64,000 nucleotides of DNA from Erigeron canadensis. Lineage: Eukaryota > Streptophyta > Magnoliopsida > Asterales > Asteraceae. A program made the position numbers and the translations under genes. The DNA lies in assembly GCF_010389155.1 (NCBI RefSeq), contig NC_057765.1:2728001-2792000 (forward strand), written 5' to 3'. The first letter of the stretch is position 1, and the number at the start of each line of letters is the position of its first letter. Below, piece by piece: positions 36,002-48,350 of this stretch. Below the pieces are notes generated by a model. That model did no database searches. It was given only the letters and a program-made list of their open reading frames with translations, and had not been told where the DNA came from.

Positions 36002-36012
36002 CTCTGATACCA
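36002..36012 (-). other. Primer-binding site (initiator Met tRNA)
   Basis: Minus strand TGGTATCAGAG, the classic plant Copia primer site, three to four bases inside the 5' LTR boundary at 36016. This fixes the element's direction as minus. Confidence 0.8.
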
Positions 36013-36015
36013 CTT

Positions 36016-36370
36016 TGTTGAGATCGATAACCACAATGAAAGAAAGCAACACGCAAATAACCAATATTAAATTAAACAAGAAAAAGCAAACGACACAATG
36101 GTTTACTTGGTTCGACTCAAAGAGTCTAATCCACTACCACAAAACCACTACAAACGTTGGATTACAAGAATGGAGACGCTCACTCTCGACAATCTATAAT
36201 CCCTCACCGAATTTCACTCTTACAAGAAACTCTCACCTCTCAAGAATTTCTCACACAAGAATAAATTTTTTAAAACATCAAGTAATAACTCTTATATATA
36301 TAGTCAACTCACCAAGGTAGTTTTCTACCTAAACCAATGTGGGACAAAAACTTTGGGTCAATTACCATCA
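36016..36370 (-). repeat. 5' LTR of the short Copia element
   Basis: TGTTGAGATCGATAACC to TTACCATCA, 355 bp, partner of 33788-34140. Confidence 0.8.
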
Positions 36371-38418
36371 AAAGAAAGGTAACAACGGGCTGTAGATTCT
36401 ATTAAATAGAGGGCCCTTAAAACTGATTTCGGGTAATACAAGTGAACCATTCAGTTTTCCAGGGTACAACAGCCAAAACAATTTGTACTGCCATAATTAA
36501 CTAATAACCCGGAACTTATCTTCAAGAACTAATTGAATTGAAGTAAATGAGAGAAAGTGTTTTGAGGATCCAGATTGAAGTGTTGGTGTTATTGTTGTTA
36601 TCAAGCTCAAGACCAACATCACCAAGTGACACCAAAGGGATTCCACTTAAGTCATGGAAGCCGAGCCGAGCTAGCCAAAAGTGCAAAGTGTGCTAATATA
36701 ACGTCACATTATGCAACATCGCCCACGACCCCGGTCCTGGGCCCAGGCGCGTCGAATGCTTCGTACCCTCCTCCCAACTTGGGGTGTGGCCTTTTATAAG
36801 GAATTATTATTCTTCTCCTTATAGACACACTTAATATTTATTCCAATGACAATGTGAGACAAACTCATACTATTTAAACATTAATTATTACACACTTTTT
36901 AACTTCATTTAAAACATATCTATTCACTTGTAATTTTATGTTATTATAATAATATATATTTCAATATATGAAATACATCTTACATAAACTTCCAACAAAT
37001 GGTTGGTTGGAGAAGCCATGGTTCAATAGTATTTGGCTGCAGACTATGCAAAGATCTGTTACATAATTTTAAAACAATAATTTACATAATCTATCATTCA
37101 CTTCCTAAAAAAACTAAAATACCCCTTTTACACCAATAACATTTAAAAAAATAACCTACACTATTAGTTACCGCTGCCGTCACCAAAGCCTTATGCTTAA
37201 GTAAGCTACTATGCCTAGTAGTATGAGCGATGCCTCTGGAAGGCACGGATTAGTTACAAAGTTTTTCCGATGGAAAGCAAGTAACAGAAAATGGGTCCAC
37301 CACCGTCACGTTGTCCCCACCACCGCCAGTCGTCGTCTCCACTGCTAGTCATCGCTACTAGTCACCACCACCAATCGCCACCACAACCATCATACCACCG
37401 TCAATAGTCGTTTCGTGGATTTCTTTCTCGAGATTATTATAAAGTGTATTCTAAATAGTTGGTATAAATGAGTTACTATACCATCATAAATATTCAAATT
37501 TAACTTTTATTTTGGATGATTAAGATTTATTTGCATTGAATTTTCATGTTTTAGATCAAATACAATCCATATTGTTTTCTTTTCATTATGTCAACTTTAT
37601 AATATAATATAATATAATATAATATAATATAATATAATATAATATAATATAATATAATATAATACCAAATTACCTTCATTTTATACACATTCCATAGGTT
37701 AAGTTGGTTCGACGAAAGTTTTGAGATAACTAATTAAAAAAAATACATGTCAACTATGTGGATCTGAAAATGAGACTAGGTCCAGATAGTCTTCTTTTTC
37801 AAAATACAATGATTGGGGTCCGTTGACTTGTACATTATAGAAAAAACTAAACATATAATGTATAAACAACCAGCCATATATTTTGCAAAAATAAAAAGTT
37901 ATATTCCGCAAATAAAAACTAAACATAGTATAATTAATAACTAATTACAAAATAAAAATTTACAACATAGCATCACATATGACACATATTAAATATTAAA
38001 TCAAATAATTAATAACGTCAAAAAAAATTTCTAAGTAATTGGTTAAAATGACATTAAAAAAAAATCTTATTGTTTATTTAACTAATAATGTCACCTGAGC
38101 CCACATATGTTTTTTTTATATATAGTTAGATAGAGAAAATTTGAACATAAAAAATAATTAGAAAAATAAATATAAACAACTATGTCACATTTTATAATAT
38201 TAAATAAATCACATCTCTCTAATTTAATATAAAAAATCTTTTTTTTTTTGTTATGTTGTAATAAAAGTTTGGATTTCCATAACCTAAAAAATGGCTTAAC
38301 ATAAGAATTTTTAAAAGCATCGACTATAAACAGGATTGTAGAGGTCTAATAATGCACATGGTACAATCTTGAAATGATAAGTAACGTAAATGAAATTATA
38401 TTATTACTTTTAATTAAA
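36371..38418. other. Intergenic; repeat debris, no gene
   Basis: Contains a CCACC-rich tract at 37160-37400 like the interiors of the Helitron-like family, a pentanucleotide (AATAT)12-13 array at 37598-37663, and at 37690-37800 a block like those at 11440 and 13780 upstream of gene B. The 74-codon frame at 36575 has no recognisable domain. Confidence 0.4.
37598..37663. repeat. (AATAT)n microsatellite
   Basis: Twelve to thirteen perfect tandem copies of the pentamer AATAT. Confidence 0.9.
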
Positions 38419-38677
38419 CTAGCATGGTGCCTGCGCAATGCGACGGTGGCTATGACGATGTGGAGGTGGGGGCGATTGTTGATGGTGGATACGACGTTGA
38501 ATGGTGTAGATAATTGATGTAAACTGTCAATATAGATAGTTTAAAAGACAATGGATTTAGTGTAATTTAATTATTTATGTTGAGGTAGTATATGAGAAAA
38601 TATTTTAAAGATTGCTAGGTAAAAATATTACATATTTTTTTAACACTTTTAAAAATAAAATGTTAATATAGTATAGA
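38419..38677 (-). mobile_element. Small non-autonomous Helitron-like element
   Basis: Minus strand starts TCTATACTATATTAAC at 38677 (flanked by T) and ends GCATGCTAG-like: CATTGCGCAGGCACCATGCTAG then T. Interior GGTGGAGGTGGGG tract and TTGATGTAAA are shared with 4335-4649 and 10903-11215. It is about 600 bp upstream of gene C. Confidence 0.6.
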
Positions 38678-39274
38678 TTAAAATTTGTTTAAAAATTCAT
38701 AGAAAGAGTAAAAATAGTACATCTTAAGTGGTATATATCCTTTTTATAATTTGTTTCGTATATTTTTGTGTAACTCAATCTTTTTGATACTTAATAATAA
38801 TCATTCGTAATAATATGTAATCAATCAGTATAGATAAAACTATGTTAGAGAGGGTTGTTATTGAGTTGTTGTTTTCGCTGCCTCTTGGCAATTGTAGAGG
38901 TTTAAATTCAAAAGAAAACTTATTTTATCAACCAATAAAAGTACTTTTGTCTTCCACCTTCAAAAAATCCTATAGTTGTCCTTGAAAATAAAAAAAGCAA
39001 ACTCTAGTTTGTTGTGTATATTTAAAGTTGCAGGAAACATAGTTTTGGTGTCGAAGGAATAAAGGAAAAGACATCAGGGTCTAAAAAAAACTCAAGATAG
39101 AAGTTGAGGACAAATGTTCAATTCTATAGAGTAGTTTACAACTCCAAAAAGGCATAAAGCTTACCGATCATCACTCAATTCTTTCAACGGCATAAATTAA
39201 TCACACTATATTCGAAGAAGACAAGCTAGGAAAAAAGTCTTAAACGAAGAGAGTTTTTGCTTGATCATTAAATC

Positions 39275-40243
39275 ATGCCCTATTCAGAGGCTTTTTTAAG
39301 CTCGAAACTTGATCCCATAAGAATATCATATGATGATTTAGTATCCGCTACCAACTTCTTTGCAGATGATAATTTGATGAATCGTGGTACGTATTCAGAT
39401 GTTTACAAAGGAAACCTTTTGAGGTCTGAAGAACGGATCGATGTTGTGATACGGAGGTATTATTCTTCATTGACGTTACGACGCATTGAGTTCCTGAAAG
39501 AGATTCAGGAACACTCTGACCTCAAACATAGAAATGCTTTATCTATTGTTGGGTTCTGTGATGAGTATGATGAGCATATGATGGTTTTCGACTATCAACA
39601 AAACGAAAGTCTTGAAAAATATATAAGTGATCCAACGGCTCTCACATGGTCCCAAAGATTGAAAATATGTCTAGGCGCCGCAAGTTTTTTGAGATATATT
39701 CATGAAGATATGAAAATTAATTCAAATCATGGCTATGACCATGAAATCAAGAGCTCTAAAATTTTGTTAGATAGAGATTGGGAAGCCAAGGTAATTTGTT
39801 TTGGATTTCACATAGAATATATGTCCAGATATTCATATTCAAAATCCAGCTACACAGACCCAGAAAATAATAGATCCCTCGGGGCAGGATCACAGCCAGA
39901 TACGGGACACTACAGGATCTCCAAGTCAAGATCCAGCTACATGTCTGATGTCTACTCTTTCGGAGTAATATTGTTTGAAGTCCTTTGTGGGAAGAAGGCA
40001 GAGGTTAAAGACCGCGGTGCATATGATTCTTTTGCTCGAATGGTCAAACAAGAGTATGAAGAGGGAAGCCTAGATTACATCATCAATCCTGTTCTTAGGA
40101 AACAAATGCACCCAATATCATTGTCCATCGTGTCACAAATAGCTTATGATTGTCTCCAGCAAACCAACAGGCGCCCAAGCATGAATCGGATAGTGGAAGG
40201 ACTTCAGCAAGCATTGGAATTATCTTTGAAAAAGGAAAATCTT
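39275..40243 (+). CDS. Gene C exon 1: pseudokinase I with the start codon
   Basis: 323 codons from ATG 39275 to the donor GTAAGA at 40244; retained-intron reading stops at 40310. It aligns throughout with gene B exon 1 (SATNFFADDNLMNRGTYSDVY, SDVYSFGVILFEVLCGKK, LRKQMHPISLSI). VAIK lysine is replaced (DVVIRRY), HRD is lost (SNHGYDHEIKSSKILL), and DFG is CFG, the same changes as in gene B. The activation region is longer than in gene B, with a serine-rich insert (SRYSYSKSSYTDPENN). The N-terminus is shorter (MPYSEAFLSSKLDP). The 5' leader is conserved with gene B. By analogy it splices to 57435. Confidence 0.8.
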
Positions 40244-40388
40244 GTAAGATATATCATACTGCTCCTCTTTATATTTCGTTTTTTCATTCCAATATATGCA
40301 TTAAATCTATAAAGTTCTAACATTATTATCACACCAACAACTTCTTTATTTTAACGAAACTTTCATACTTCATTAGTTCATTGGACTT

Positions 40389-41051
40389 AGGGATGACAAC
40401 GGGCCGGGTTTAGGTAATCCCGGACCCAAACCCGACGGGTCCCCGTTTACTTACTATCCGTCGGGTAACGGGTTTCCCCACGGGTATTCGGGGACCCGTT
40501 ATTACTATCGTCGTTATATTATTCTTAAAACTGTATAATGAATTTGAGGCTAAACCATGATGCAAATCAGACGCAAGATCCAACTAGTAACTGACCACTA
40601 ACGTGTTGTATTTTCTTGACTCTACATGTGCATCATTCATAAATGTCTATTTTTTTTAAGCAGATAGTTCACAGTGCTCATTATATTGATACTGAGAAAG
40701 AAAAAACAAAAAATGAAACAATCGGTTAGAATGAATTTATTTCGCAGTGCTACAGGCTATACTTGCAATCTTTAGGAAGTAACTCATAGGAACCAAACAT
40801 AGTCTAAATAAAGTAATTATGTTATGTACGAGCAATATATATGGGTTGGGTATACGGGTTCGGAGCTGGTTTCGGGTAAAGGGGTCGGGTATGTGGGTTT
40901 TCATCTAAAACCATCCCCGGACCCGAACCCGCAAAAAAAATGAAAACCATACCCATACCCGGCCCTAGACCCGCATACCCAAACCTGAACCCATCCCAAA
41001 AACATCGGATTTCAGATTTCCCCATCGGGTACGGGTTTATTTGCCATCCCT
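40389..41051. mobile_element. Non-autonomous hAT element with perfect 8-bp duplication
   Basis: Starts AGGGATGACAACGGGCCGGG and ends CGGGTTTATTTGCCATCCCT, an imperfect terminal inverted repeat of the AGGGATGgCAA hAT type. The 8-bp flank TTGGACTT is identical at 40381-40388 and 41052-41059. 663 bp with no transposase. It lies in gene C intron 1, just after the first exon. Confidence 0.85.
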
Positions 41052-41154
41052 TTGGACTTTGTACATATCTATATCTATTGTTACATTATTATAAACATTT
41101 AATAAATAGCTTAAAATTTTCAATATTTATATGTGTTAATAAAACAATGATCGA

Positions 41155-42276
41155 TGTCGTTGGACCAATCAAATATATAAACTAAATACCTATAACTAGT
41201 ATGGGTAAGTCGAGTATCGTATCCACAGGGAATCAAGGGAAAGTGTTAAACAAGTTTACAAAGTTGATTAAGCTAGACATAAACTTGAAATTGATTGATT
41301 GATTGGTTTGATTAATAACTAAAAGTGATTAAAGACTTAACAAAATAACTCAATTAAACAAAGTAGACCATTTTCATGCTTCAAATTATGTTTTCAAATA
41401 TGTAATCTAACTTATACTCATTGGAAATCACATAGACATGATTCGTTATAACGTTTGGATTGAATGAATTGAAGAACTAGACTAATCGGTTGTGATGATT
41501 CACGATAACGAAAACTGGGGAATTGACACAACTAGACTTCTACTTCATTAAAATAAACTATAAGTTCATAAGAGATTCATTCAATAATCAATGATCAATT
41601 AACAAGTTAAAACCAAATGATAGATGAATTTCATTCAAGTCATGAACAAATAATCATTCAAACAATCCAAACAACATTAGATGTAAAAGACTAACAAAGA
41701 ATTAAACATCTAATCCAACATGAGTATAAGAAAGATTGAACATAAATGTCTTACATAATTGTTCACATGAGAATGATCAATAGAAAACCTAGCCTATCTT
41801 CTTCATCAATGAATCTTCAATTTGAATTGTCATCTTCATGAATTGGTGATTTGATGATGATATTGGGGTCTTGGGAATGTTAGGAACTGCTATTGTATGT
41901 GAAAAATATGAATGGTAACTTCCCCAAGTCGTATTGTGAATGGAATATAACTGAACTTGAATTAAAACCATAAAATTCGGATTTTTGATCAGCACCTGGC
42001 GTAACCTACTACCCCCCTGGGCGTAAGTTACGCCCCTTGGGTTTTCAACTGGCGTAACGTACTGCCAAGTCTGGCGTAAGTTACGCCCTTTGTTTCTTTA
42101 GAATTCCAGATTTTCTCTTTTTGGTTCCTTGACTCGTTTCTTTATTCAATTAGCTCCATTTCATCACCTAGTGCTTGAAACACTTAACAAACATAAAGGT
42201 ACCCCTAATCGTCTATTAAGCTTCACAAAACGACTTGATTTTATATCTTAAAATCATGCATTCTAGGTGTTTATCA
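41155..42276 (-). repeat. 3' LTR of the Athila element
   Basis: On the + strand TGTCGTTGGACC to GTGTTTATCA. Its 5' third in element orientation (41998-42087) has two perfect GGCGTAAGTTACGCC palindromes and two degenerate ones. Confidence 0.88.
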
Positions 42277-42651
42277 CATTCCCCAACTTAACTCTTTTCG
42301 TCCCGAAAAGACATTCATCATGTGTCAAAGCTAATTTACAATCCTATAATACTTCCTATCACCAAAGAACACCATATAAGAATTATATCAACTATACATA
42401 CTTGTAAAACTCAATCTTCAAGCAACCTTCAAAGTACACTTGGGCAAAACTATGCAATGCAAACCAAACTACATAACACAACCAACTCATGAGACTTACA
42501 ACTATCAAAAGATTTACGACTAGCAAATAGAAATATATAAATGTGCAATTAAACCTAATAAACCTCAAATTCGCCACAATACATGCATCACACTCTCACA
42601 ATGTGCACTCCCCTCGGTTCATATTTGAGTGAATTAGCAAAAGATGTGCCA

Positions 42652-42677
42652 ATATATATATATATATATATATATAT
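42652..42677. repeat. (TA)13 microsatellite inside the Athila element
   Basis: Perfect dinucleotide run. Others in the window are at about 10096-10114, 17801-17823, 18467-18491 and 23528-23551. Confidence 0.85.
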
Positions 42678-43632
42678 GAAGCTCTCAACTCATTATTGCA
42701 CACTAAAAGTCATAGGCTAGTACACAAATCGAATCAAGACCTCATAACTTAAACTATTACTTCGGTATTCATACAAGATTGATGGAAATATGGAATGAAA
42801 CATGGTAATGATTCTCAATTGGGCGATTTACTAGAATGATTTTGGAACAATTCAGTTTTGGTTCTTTTGAATCAACTTACATGGATAATTGAATTGGATT
42901 TCACTTATGACCATATACTTTGACTTTCTTAACCGGATTTTTCAATTTGACTTCAATTTGTTCTTTCTTTCGATTCATCATCATAAACAACACAACTTTG
43001 AACTATTAACGGATTTCATGACGAAGTGAAGTAAACTATGGAGTGATTTAAATGATCGTTTTATGATTTTAAGCACATAATTCAAGCTAGAGGTCTCGAC
43101 ACAGTAAGTATACTAGTTCTAACCTAATGTACAATAATGGTTCACACAATATGATAATCACGATCACAAGAAACAATGCTATGCTAACAATCTAAATCAA
43201 TCGTCGACGAGGCGTTTTTCTCATGAAATTGAAGGATATAACGGATAAATAAGTGTGATACATGCATTATGACTCACAATTGGCATATTACCCTTATTTG
43301 CACATTTCTATGTTTTTACTTGCTAGCAACTCTATCAAGCGGCTTATAAGTCAATCATGTCATGCAATCTAGCCTACACTACCTAGCTCCACTTACATGT
43401 ACTCATTCAATCACAAGAAAATCTCATTTTACAAATATGTATAACTAATATAACTCGAACATTTTGTCTCTTTGATTCAATTCCATAATACAAGAAAGTA
43501 AATTAACAAGAAATTAACAAGAAATTTGAAATCTACCTATGAATTGAAAATGCAAAAACACAAAAACAAACAAACAAATAGTCACATAATCACACAAGAA
43601 TAACGAAAATAAAAATGAACAGAAGGTACCAA

Positions 43633-45294
43633 TCACTGCCGTAGACGTCGCGATCCAAAAATTGATTCCATCAAGCCCCGATAGAGAGATTGGGCTTCAA
43701 ATGGATCCGAAATTGCTGGTGGTGCATCCGAAGTATCCTCAACCCGACCGACACAAGAATGTCGGGGAAACCATTCAGAATCATAACTCTGAGGATATGC
43801 TGGATGAGCTGCAGGATTAAACGGCTGTGTGTAATTGTATGGTGGGGGAGTTTCTACATAATCAAGACCTGCAATGTGGTCCTGTTGATGACGCACCTGC
43901 TCATAATAATCGAGCTGCTGTCTTCTATTCTGTTCATGAGCATACGCCATAGCTAACTCATAACTCCTCCTCTGTACACCACTCTGAGCAGTAATATCCC
44001 ACATGCTCCTCTCATAGGAGGTCCACTGATGATACTCCTGAGGCCTAGCATAACCAAAACTCGGCCCTGTACCTCCTATCCCAGCTCCCAGCAAACCATC
44101 TCTTCTTCCTTGAACACCTTCTCGAGGCCTACTTGATTCACCCCTCTAACTAGTACCCATTGATTCCACAAGTGCTATTGCTTCTTCCCGAGTAACCCCC
44201 TGCTTAGGGGCTACCAAATAACCACCAACCTTCAAATCTTTAAGAAGTTTAAACTGTGGATGATCTTGAAACTCCCATTCATTCCCTTTTAACAATCTCT
44301 TCCTGGTATAAGGAGTACCATCCAAAAACTGTAAATTGGTATCCTTTGGGACTACCTTGTTGATTTGAAGTAGGCGGGAAATAAGTCTAGGGTGAGGGAT
44401 GACGAGCTTGTTCTTCTTGTTCCTTGCCTCCCAAATATTAAACATCATAATCTGTCTAAGTGATAAGGCTAGGTTCCCCGTTACCAAGGCATATAAAACA
44501 ATAACATCCTGATGCCTTACCATACTTTTATCACTGGTTCTGGGGCAAACATTCCAAAGTAACATTGACATTATCAACCGGGGCAGTGGTTTCAACAAAG
44601 AACGCTCCAACCTAAATGTTGTCCTCAAACTGTCTCTTCTAACATCAAAAATTTCAGAAAGCATATCAATCCAATTAGGTGGCGTTTCCGCCTTCGCCAA
44701 ATATTTCTCATCCACATAATCACAAGCCCTTCCCGATGTAGCACCAGTGTCAAATTTTGCTATTTTATCTAAAGTAGCAAAAGACATTATCACCTTCTTT
44801 CCATTAACCGTGCCTACTAACTTAGAAGACACAGGAGGGTTACTACCATGAATTAGTTCTAAGGTACTTAACCAATCCATAATACCATTTAAGTACACCT
44901 CAGAATTATCATTATTAGTCCAAACCAAGGCTTGTTTCCACCCCACTTGCTCAAAAGCCTCAATCATCCCAAATCCCCTAAATTCTGACAAATCAAGTAG
45001 CCTTTCCCCCAACAATTGATCCTCAAGATGTCTAGCCTCCCCCATTTTTTCTTTAAACAAAATCGGTTGCCATTCAAGAGGTAAAGTAAATAAGGGGATA
45101 CCTTGTCGCCATTCCGGTTTATCTACTTCAACTTCCATTTCATCACTTCTCTGCTGTGAGTTTTCTTCTGATGATGATGAGGATGATTCTTGAATAACCA
45201 CTTGCCTTTGCTTCTTCTTTTGTTGACTAGAAGAAGTGTCACCTTTCTTGCTCAAATTCTTGACCATCTTTCCTGCCTTCTTTAGAGCATCCAT
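43633..45294 (-). pseudogene. Athila env-position ORF, interrupted by one stop
   Basis: Minus strand, 382 residues from ATG 45294 to TAG 44146-44148, then the same frame continues to 43633 (total about 553 codons). The N-terminus is basic and Ser/Gln-rich (KKKQRQ, SSSSSSEE). The middle (LIMSMLLWNVCPRTSDK, HQDVIVLYALVTGNLALSL) resembles the plant-transposon-protein domain found in the extra ORF of Athila elements. After the stop comes a Tyr/Gln/Pro-rich tail (YYEQVRHQQDH, PPPYNYTQP). No transmembrane segment is obvious, so 'env' refers only to position. The function in the element is unknown. Confidence 0.7.
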
Positions 45295-45685
45295 GTCAAC
45301 AAACTAACACAAAGTAACAAACTTTAGCAATGGTTAGTGAATTAAATAAGAATTAAGAAGAAATTTCAAAAAATTCGAAATTAAACTTACATGACTCTTG
45401 AAAAATAGGCTGAAATTAAACAAACAAAGAGAGGGGTTTTGTAGCCCTCGAAAAGTTATGCAATTTAGCCTAAAGAATTGTTAGAATTGATGGAGAATTG
45501 AAGGAGATATGAATGAATTAAGATTAGGGCTTTATGAAGAATTTTTTTAGATTTATTGGAGAAGAAGATATAATGCAGAGATATAAGGTTCAATAATGTG
45601 AACTGATCGATATAAGTGGCTATAATTAAAAACTTTAGATTTTTAGATTTTTATTAAAACATAAAAAAATTTGCAGTCAGAAGGT

Positions 45686-46082
45686 GCCGTAACCTACGCC
45701 AACTTTGACCGTAACCTACGCCGGTTGTGCTTTCAATTGGCGTAACTTACGCCGGTTGTCACCGTAGCTTACGCCAGTTGAAAATCCCATGCCTTTTGTT
45801 TTTGAATAGCCGTAACCTACGCCAAGGTTACCGTAACTTACGTTAGTTCAGTTTCAATTGGCGTAACTTACGCCGACTTGGGCCGTAGCTTACGCCTAAC
45901 TGGAATTATGCTTTTTGGCGTCTTTGGAGGCGTAAACAGAGGATTTTTGGCGTAAACTAAAAGAAGCACTTCCAGGGCACCGTAGGTTACGCCTATATGG
46001 CCGTAACTTACGCTAGCTTAAAATCAAGTTCCTAGTTTCTCAATTGGCGTAACTTACGCCCTTAGGAGCCGTAAGCTACGCC
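45686..46082. promoter_or_regulatory. Array of 15-bp palindromes upstream of the Athila env-position ORF
   Basis: At least eleven units of the form rsCGTAAsTTACGCC within 400 bp. Three are perfect GGCGTAACTTACGCC (45739-45753, 45860-45874, 46046-46060); others, such as those at 45686, 45709, 45761, 45809, 45830, 45882, 45979, 46000 and 46068, carry one to three changes. It lies between integrase and the env-position ORF, about 390 bp before that ATG. The same palindrome occurs in both LTRs. A binding-site array or internal promoter is an inference. Confidence 0.7.
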
Positions 46083-46472
46083 TCTTATGAATTTTTTTTA
46101 TTTTTTTAACTACAGCCACAAATCATGTTTAACATATTGATTGCAATTGTTTATAAAAATAGACTCCCTTCCCCAACTTAAAGGCACATTGTCCTCAATG
46201 TACGCCCGAAATTAGAGATGAGTTACTCAACTCAACAACTTGCAAAAACGTTTCCTTTTTTCACCCAAACCGACCTTCCCCAACTTAATTCTCAAACATA
46301 AGAGCTGGGAATTAAGTTTTCATGTGTGATTATGTAACAAAACACTCAAACAGATAAAAAATGCAAACAAGCTAACTTACCGAAAATGAAGGTAGAAAAC
46401 AAACAAACAACGGGTTGCCTCCCCCTTAGCGCTAAGTTTATTGTCCTCAGCCCGACATTACCTCAATTTGAT

Positions 46473-48350
46473 TCATGCAAGATCATAAGATGGTGGACTT
46501 GAGATGAAGTTCACCATTTCCTTTTTAGAGCCATTAATGTCACTTGCATCCAAATAAGGCTTCAAATGGTGCCCGTTGACCATTTGCTTCACTCCATCCT
46601 TTGGATCCTCAATTTCAATTTCACCAAACTTTCCAACTCTTGTAATGACATATGGACCCATCCACTTGCTCTTGAGTTTTCCCGGAAAGAATTTGAGCCT
46701 TGAATTGTAAAGCCATACCTTTTGGCCAACTTCGAACACCTTTTTCTTTAATTTGGCATCATGAACCGCTTTCATCTTGTCTTTGTATGTTGATGCGCAT
46801 TCATATGCCTCATTTCTCAATTCTTCCAATTCACATATTTGCAACTTTCTCTCTTTGCTTGCATTCTCAAAATCCATGTTAACGGCCTTAACGGCTCACA
46901 ATGCTCTATGTGCAAGCTCAATTGGAAGATGACAACCCTTTCCATAAACCAACCGATATGGTGTGGTTCCAATAGGCGTTTTGAAAGCGGTACGGTAGGC
47001 CCATAAAGCATCATTGAGTTTGGTAGACCAATCTTTTCTATCGGGCCTAACCGTCTTTTGCAAAATTTCTTTAATTTGCCTATTGAAAACCTCAACTTGA
47101 CCACTCGTTTGTGGGTGGTAAGGAGTAGCAATTCGGTGGTTTACGCCATACTGTTTAAGGAGTTTGCCAAATTGAAAATTTTTAAAATGAGACCCCCTAT
47201 CACTTATGATGACACGAGGGATTCCAAATCTTGAAAAGATATTACTTTGCACAAACTTACAAACAACGGTATGGTCGTTGGTTCTAGTGGCTATGGCTTC
47301 TACCCATTTGGAAACATAGTCTACGGCCACTAAAATGTAGTAATTACCAAAAGAATTAGGGAAGCGACCCATGAAATCAATGCCCCACACATCAAAAATG
47401 TTAACAACTAAAATGGGTTGCATGGGCATTTCATTCCTCCTAGTAATACTACCTAGTTGTTGACACCTAACACACTTTTTGACAAATTCAGCGGCATCTT
47501 TTAAAATGCTAGGCCAAAACAAACCACACATAAGAACCTTATAACCTGTATTTTGGCCGCTGAAATGACCTCCACATGCAAATGAATGTGCATGCGTCAA
47601 CACCTCTTGAATTTCTTCTTCCGGAACACATCTTCTCACCAATTGATCCGGGCCAACTTTGAACAAATCTGGCTCATCCCAAATGTATTGCTTTGCTTGT
47701 GCCAAGAATTGTTGCTTCTTTCTCTTAGGCCAATGTTCCGGTATCTTACCTGCGGACAAAAAATTCACAAAATTTGCATACCAAGGAACAATAGAAACGG
47801 TTAATAGATGTTCATCCGGAAAGGTTTCATTGATCTCCTTGGTTGGTTCACCATCCATGACTTGAATTCTTGACAAGTGGTCCGCTACCACATTCTCACT
47901 TCCTTTCTTGTCTCTGATTTCCAAATCAAACTCTTGTAGTAGCAACACCCACCGAATTAGCCTTGGTTTTGCATCCTTTTTCTCCATCAAATGCTTCACC
48001 GCGCTATGATCTGTGTACACTATCACTTTGCTACCACAAATGTAAGAACGAAACTTGTCAAGTGTATAAACAACAGCAAGCAATTCTTTTTCGGTGGTTG
48101 TATAATTCAATTGGGCATCCGATAAAGTTTTGCTTGCATAATAAATCACAACGGGTTTCTTGTCTACCCGTTGCCCCAAAACAGCCCCAATTGCAAAGTC
48201 ACTTGCATCACACATAATTTCAAAAGGCATGGACCAATTAGGTGATTGCAAAATGGGGGCTTCAACCAATTTCTCTTTCAAGGTTTCGAAAGCTTTTAAA
48301 CACTCTTCATCAAAAACAAAAGGTACATCTTTTAGTAACAAATTACACAA
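46473..48350 (-). pseudogene. Athila RNase H and integrase
   Basis: Minus strand. RNase H ([59 protein letters not shown]) is followed by the integrase zinc motif ([19 protein letters not shown]) and core with all three acidic residues ([29 protein letters not shown]). The frame stops at TGA 46896-46898, where Trp is expected after HRAL, and resumes unchanged to 46473 with the integrase C-terminus (VFEVGQKVWLYNSRLKFFPG, KWMGPYVI). Apart from that stop the catalytic parts look intact. Confidence 0.82.

Larger units (their letters stand above)
33788..36370 (-). mobile_element. Short Copia element with gag and protease only
   Basis: Two LTRs of 353 and 355 bp (33788-34140 and 36016-36370) bound only 1.9 kb of internal sequence. 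A methionine-initiator tRNA primer site (minus strand TGGTATCAGAG, 36002-36012) lies beside the 5' LTR, and a purine-rich stretch (GGGTCAAGGGATGATT) precedes the 3' LTR. Flanks AAACA and AAAGA suggest a 5-bp duplication with one change. Integrase, reverse transcriptase and RNase H are missing. It resembles the TR-GAG class of non-autonomous elements, except that it also keeps protease. Confidence 0.78.
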
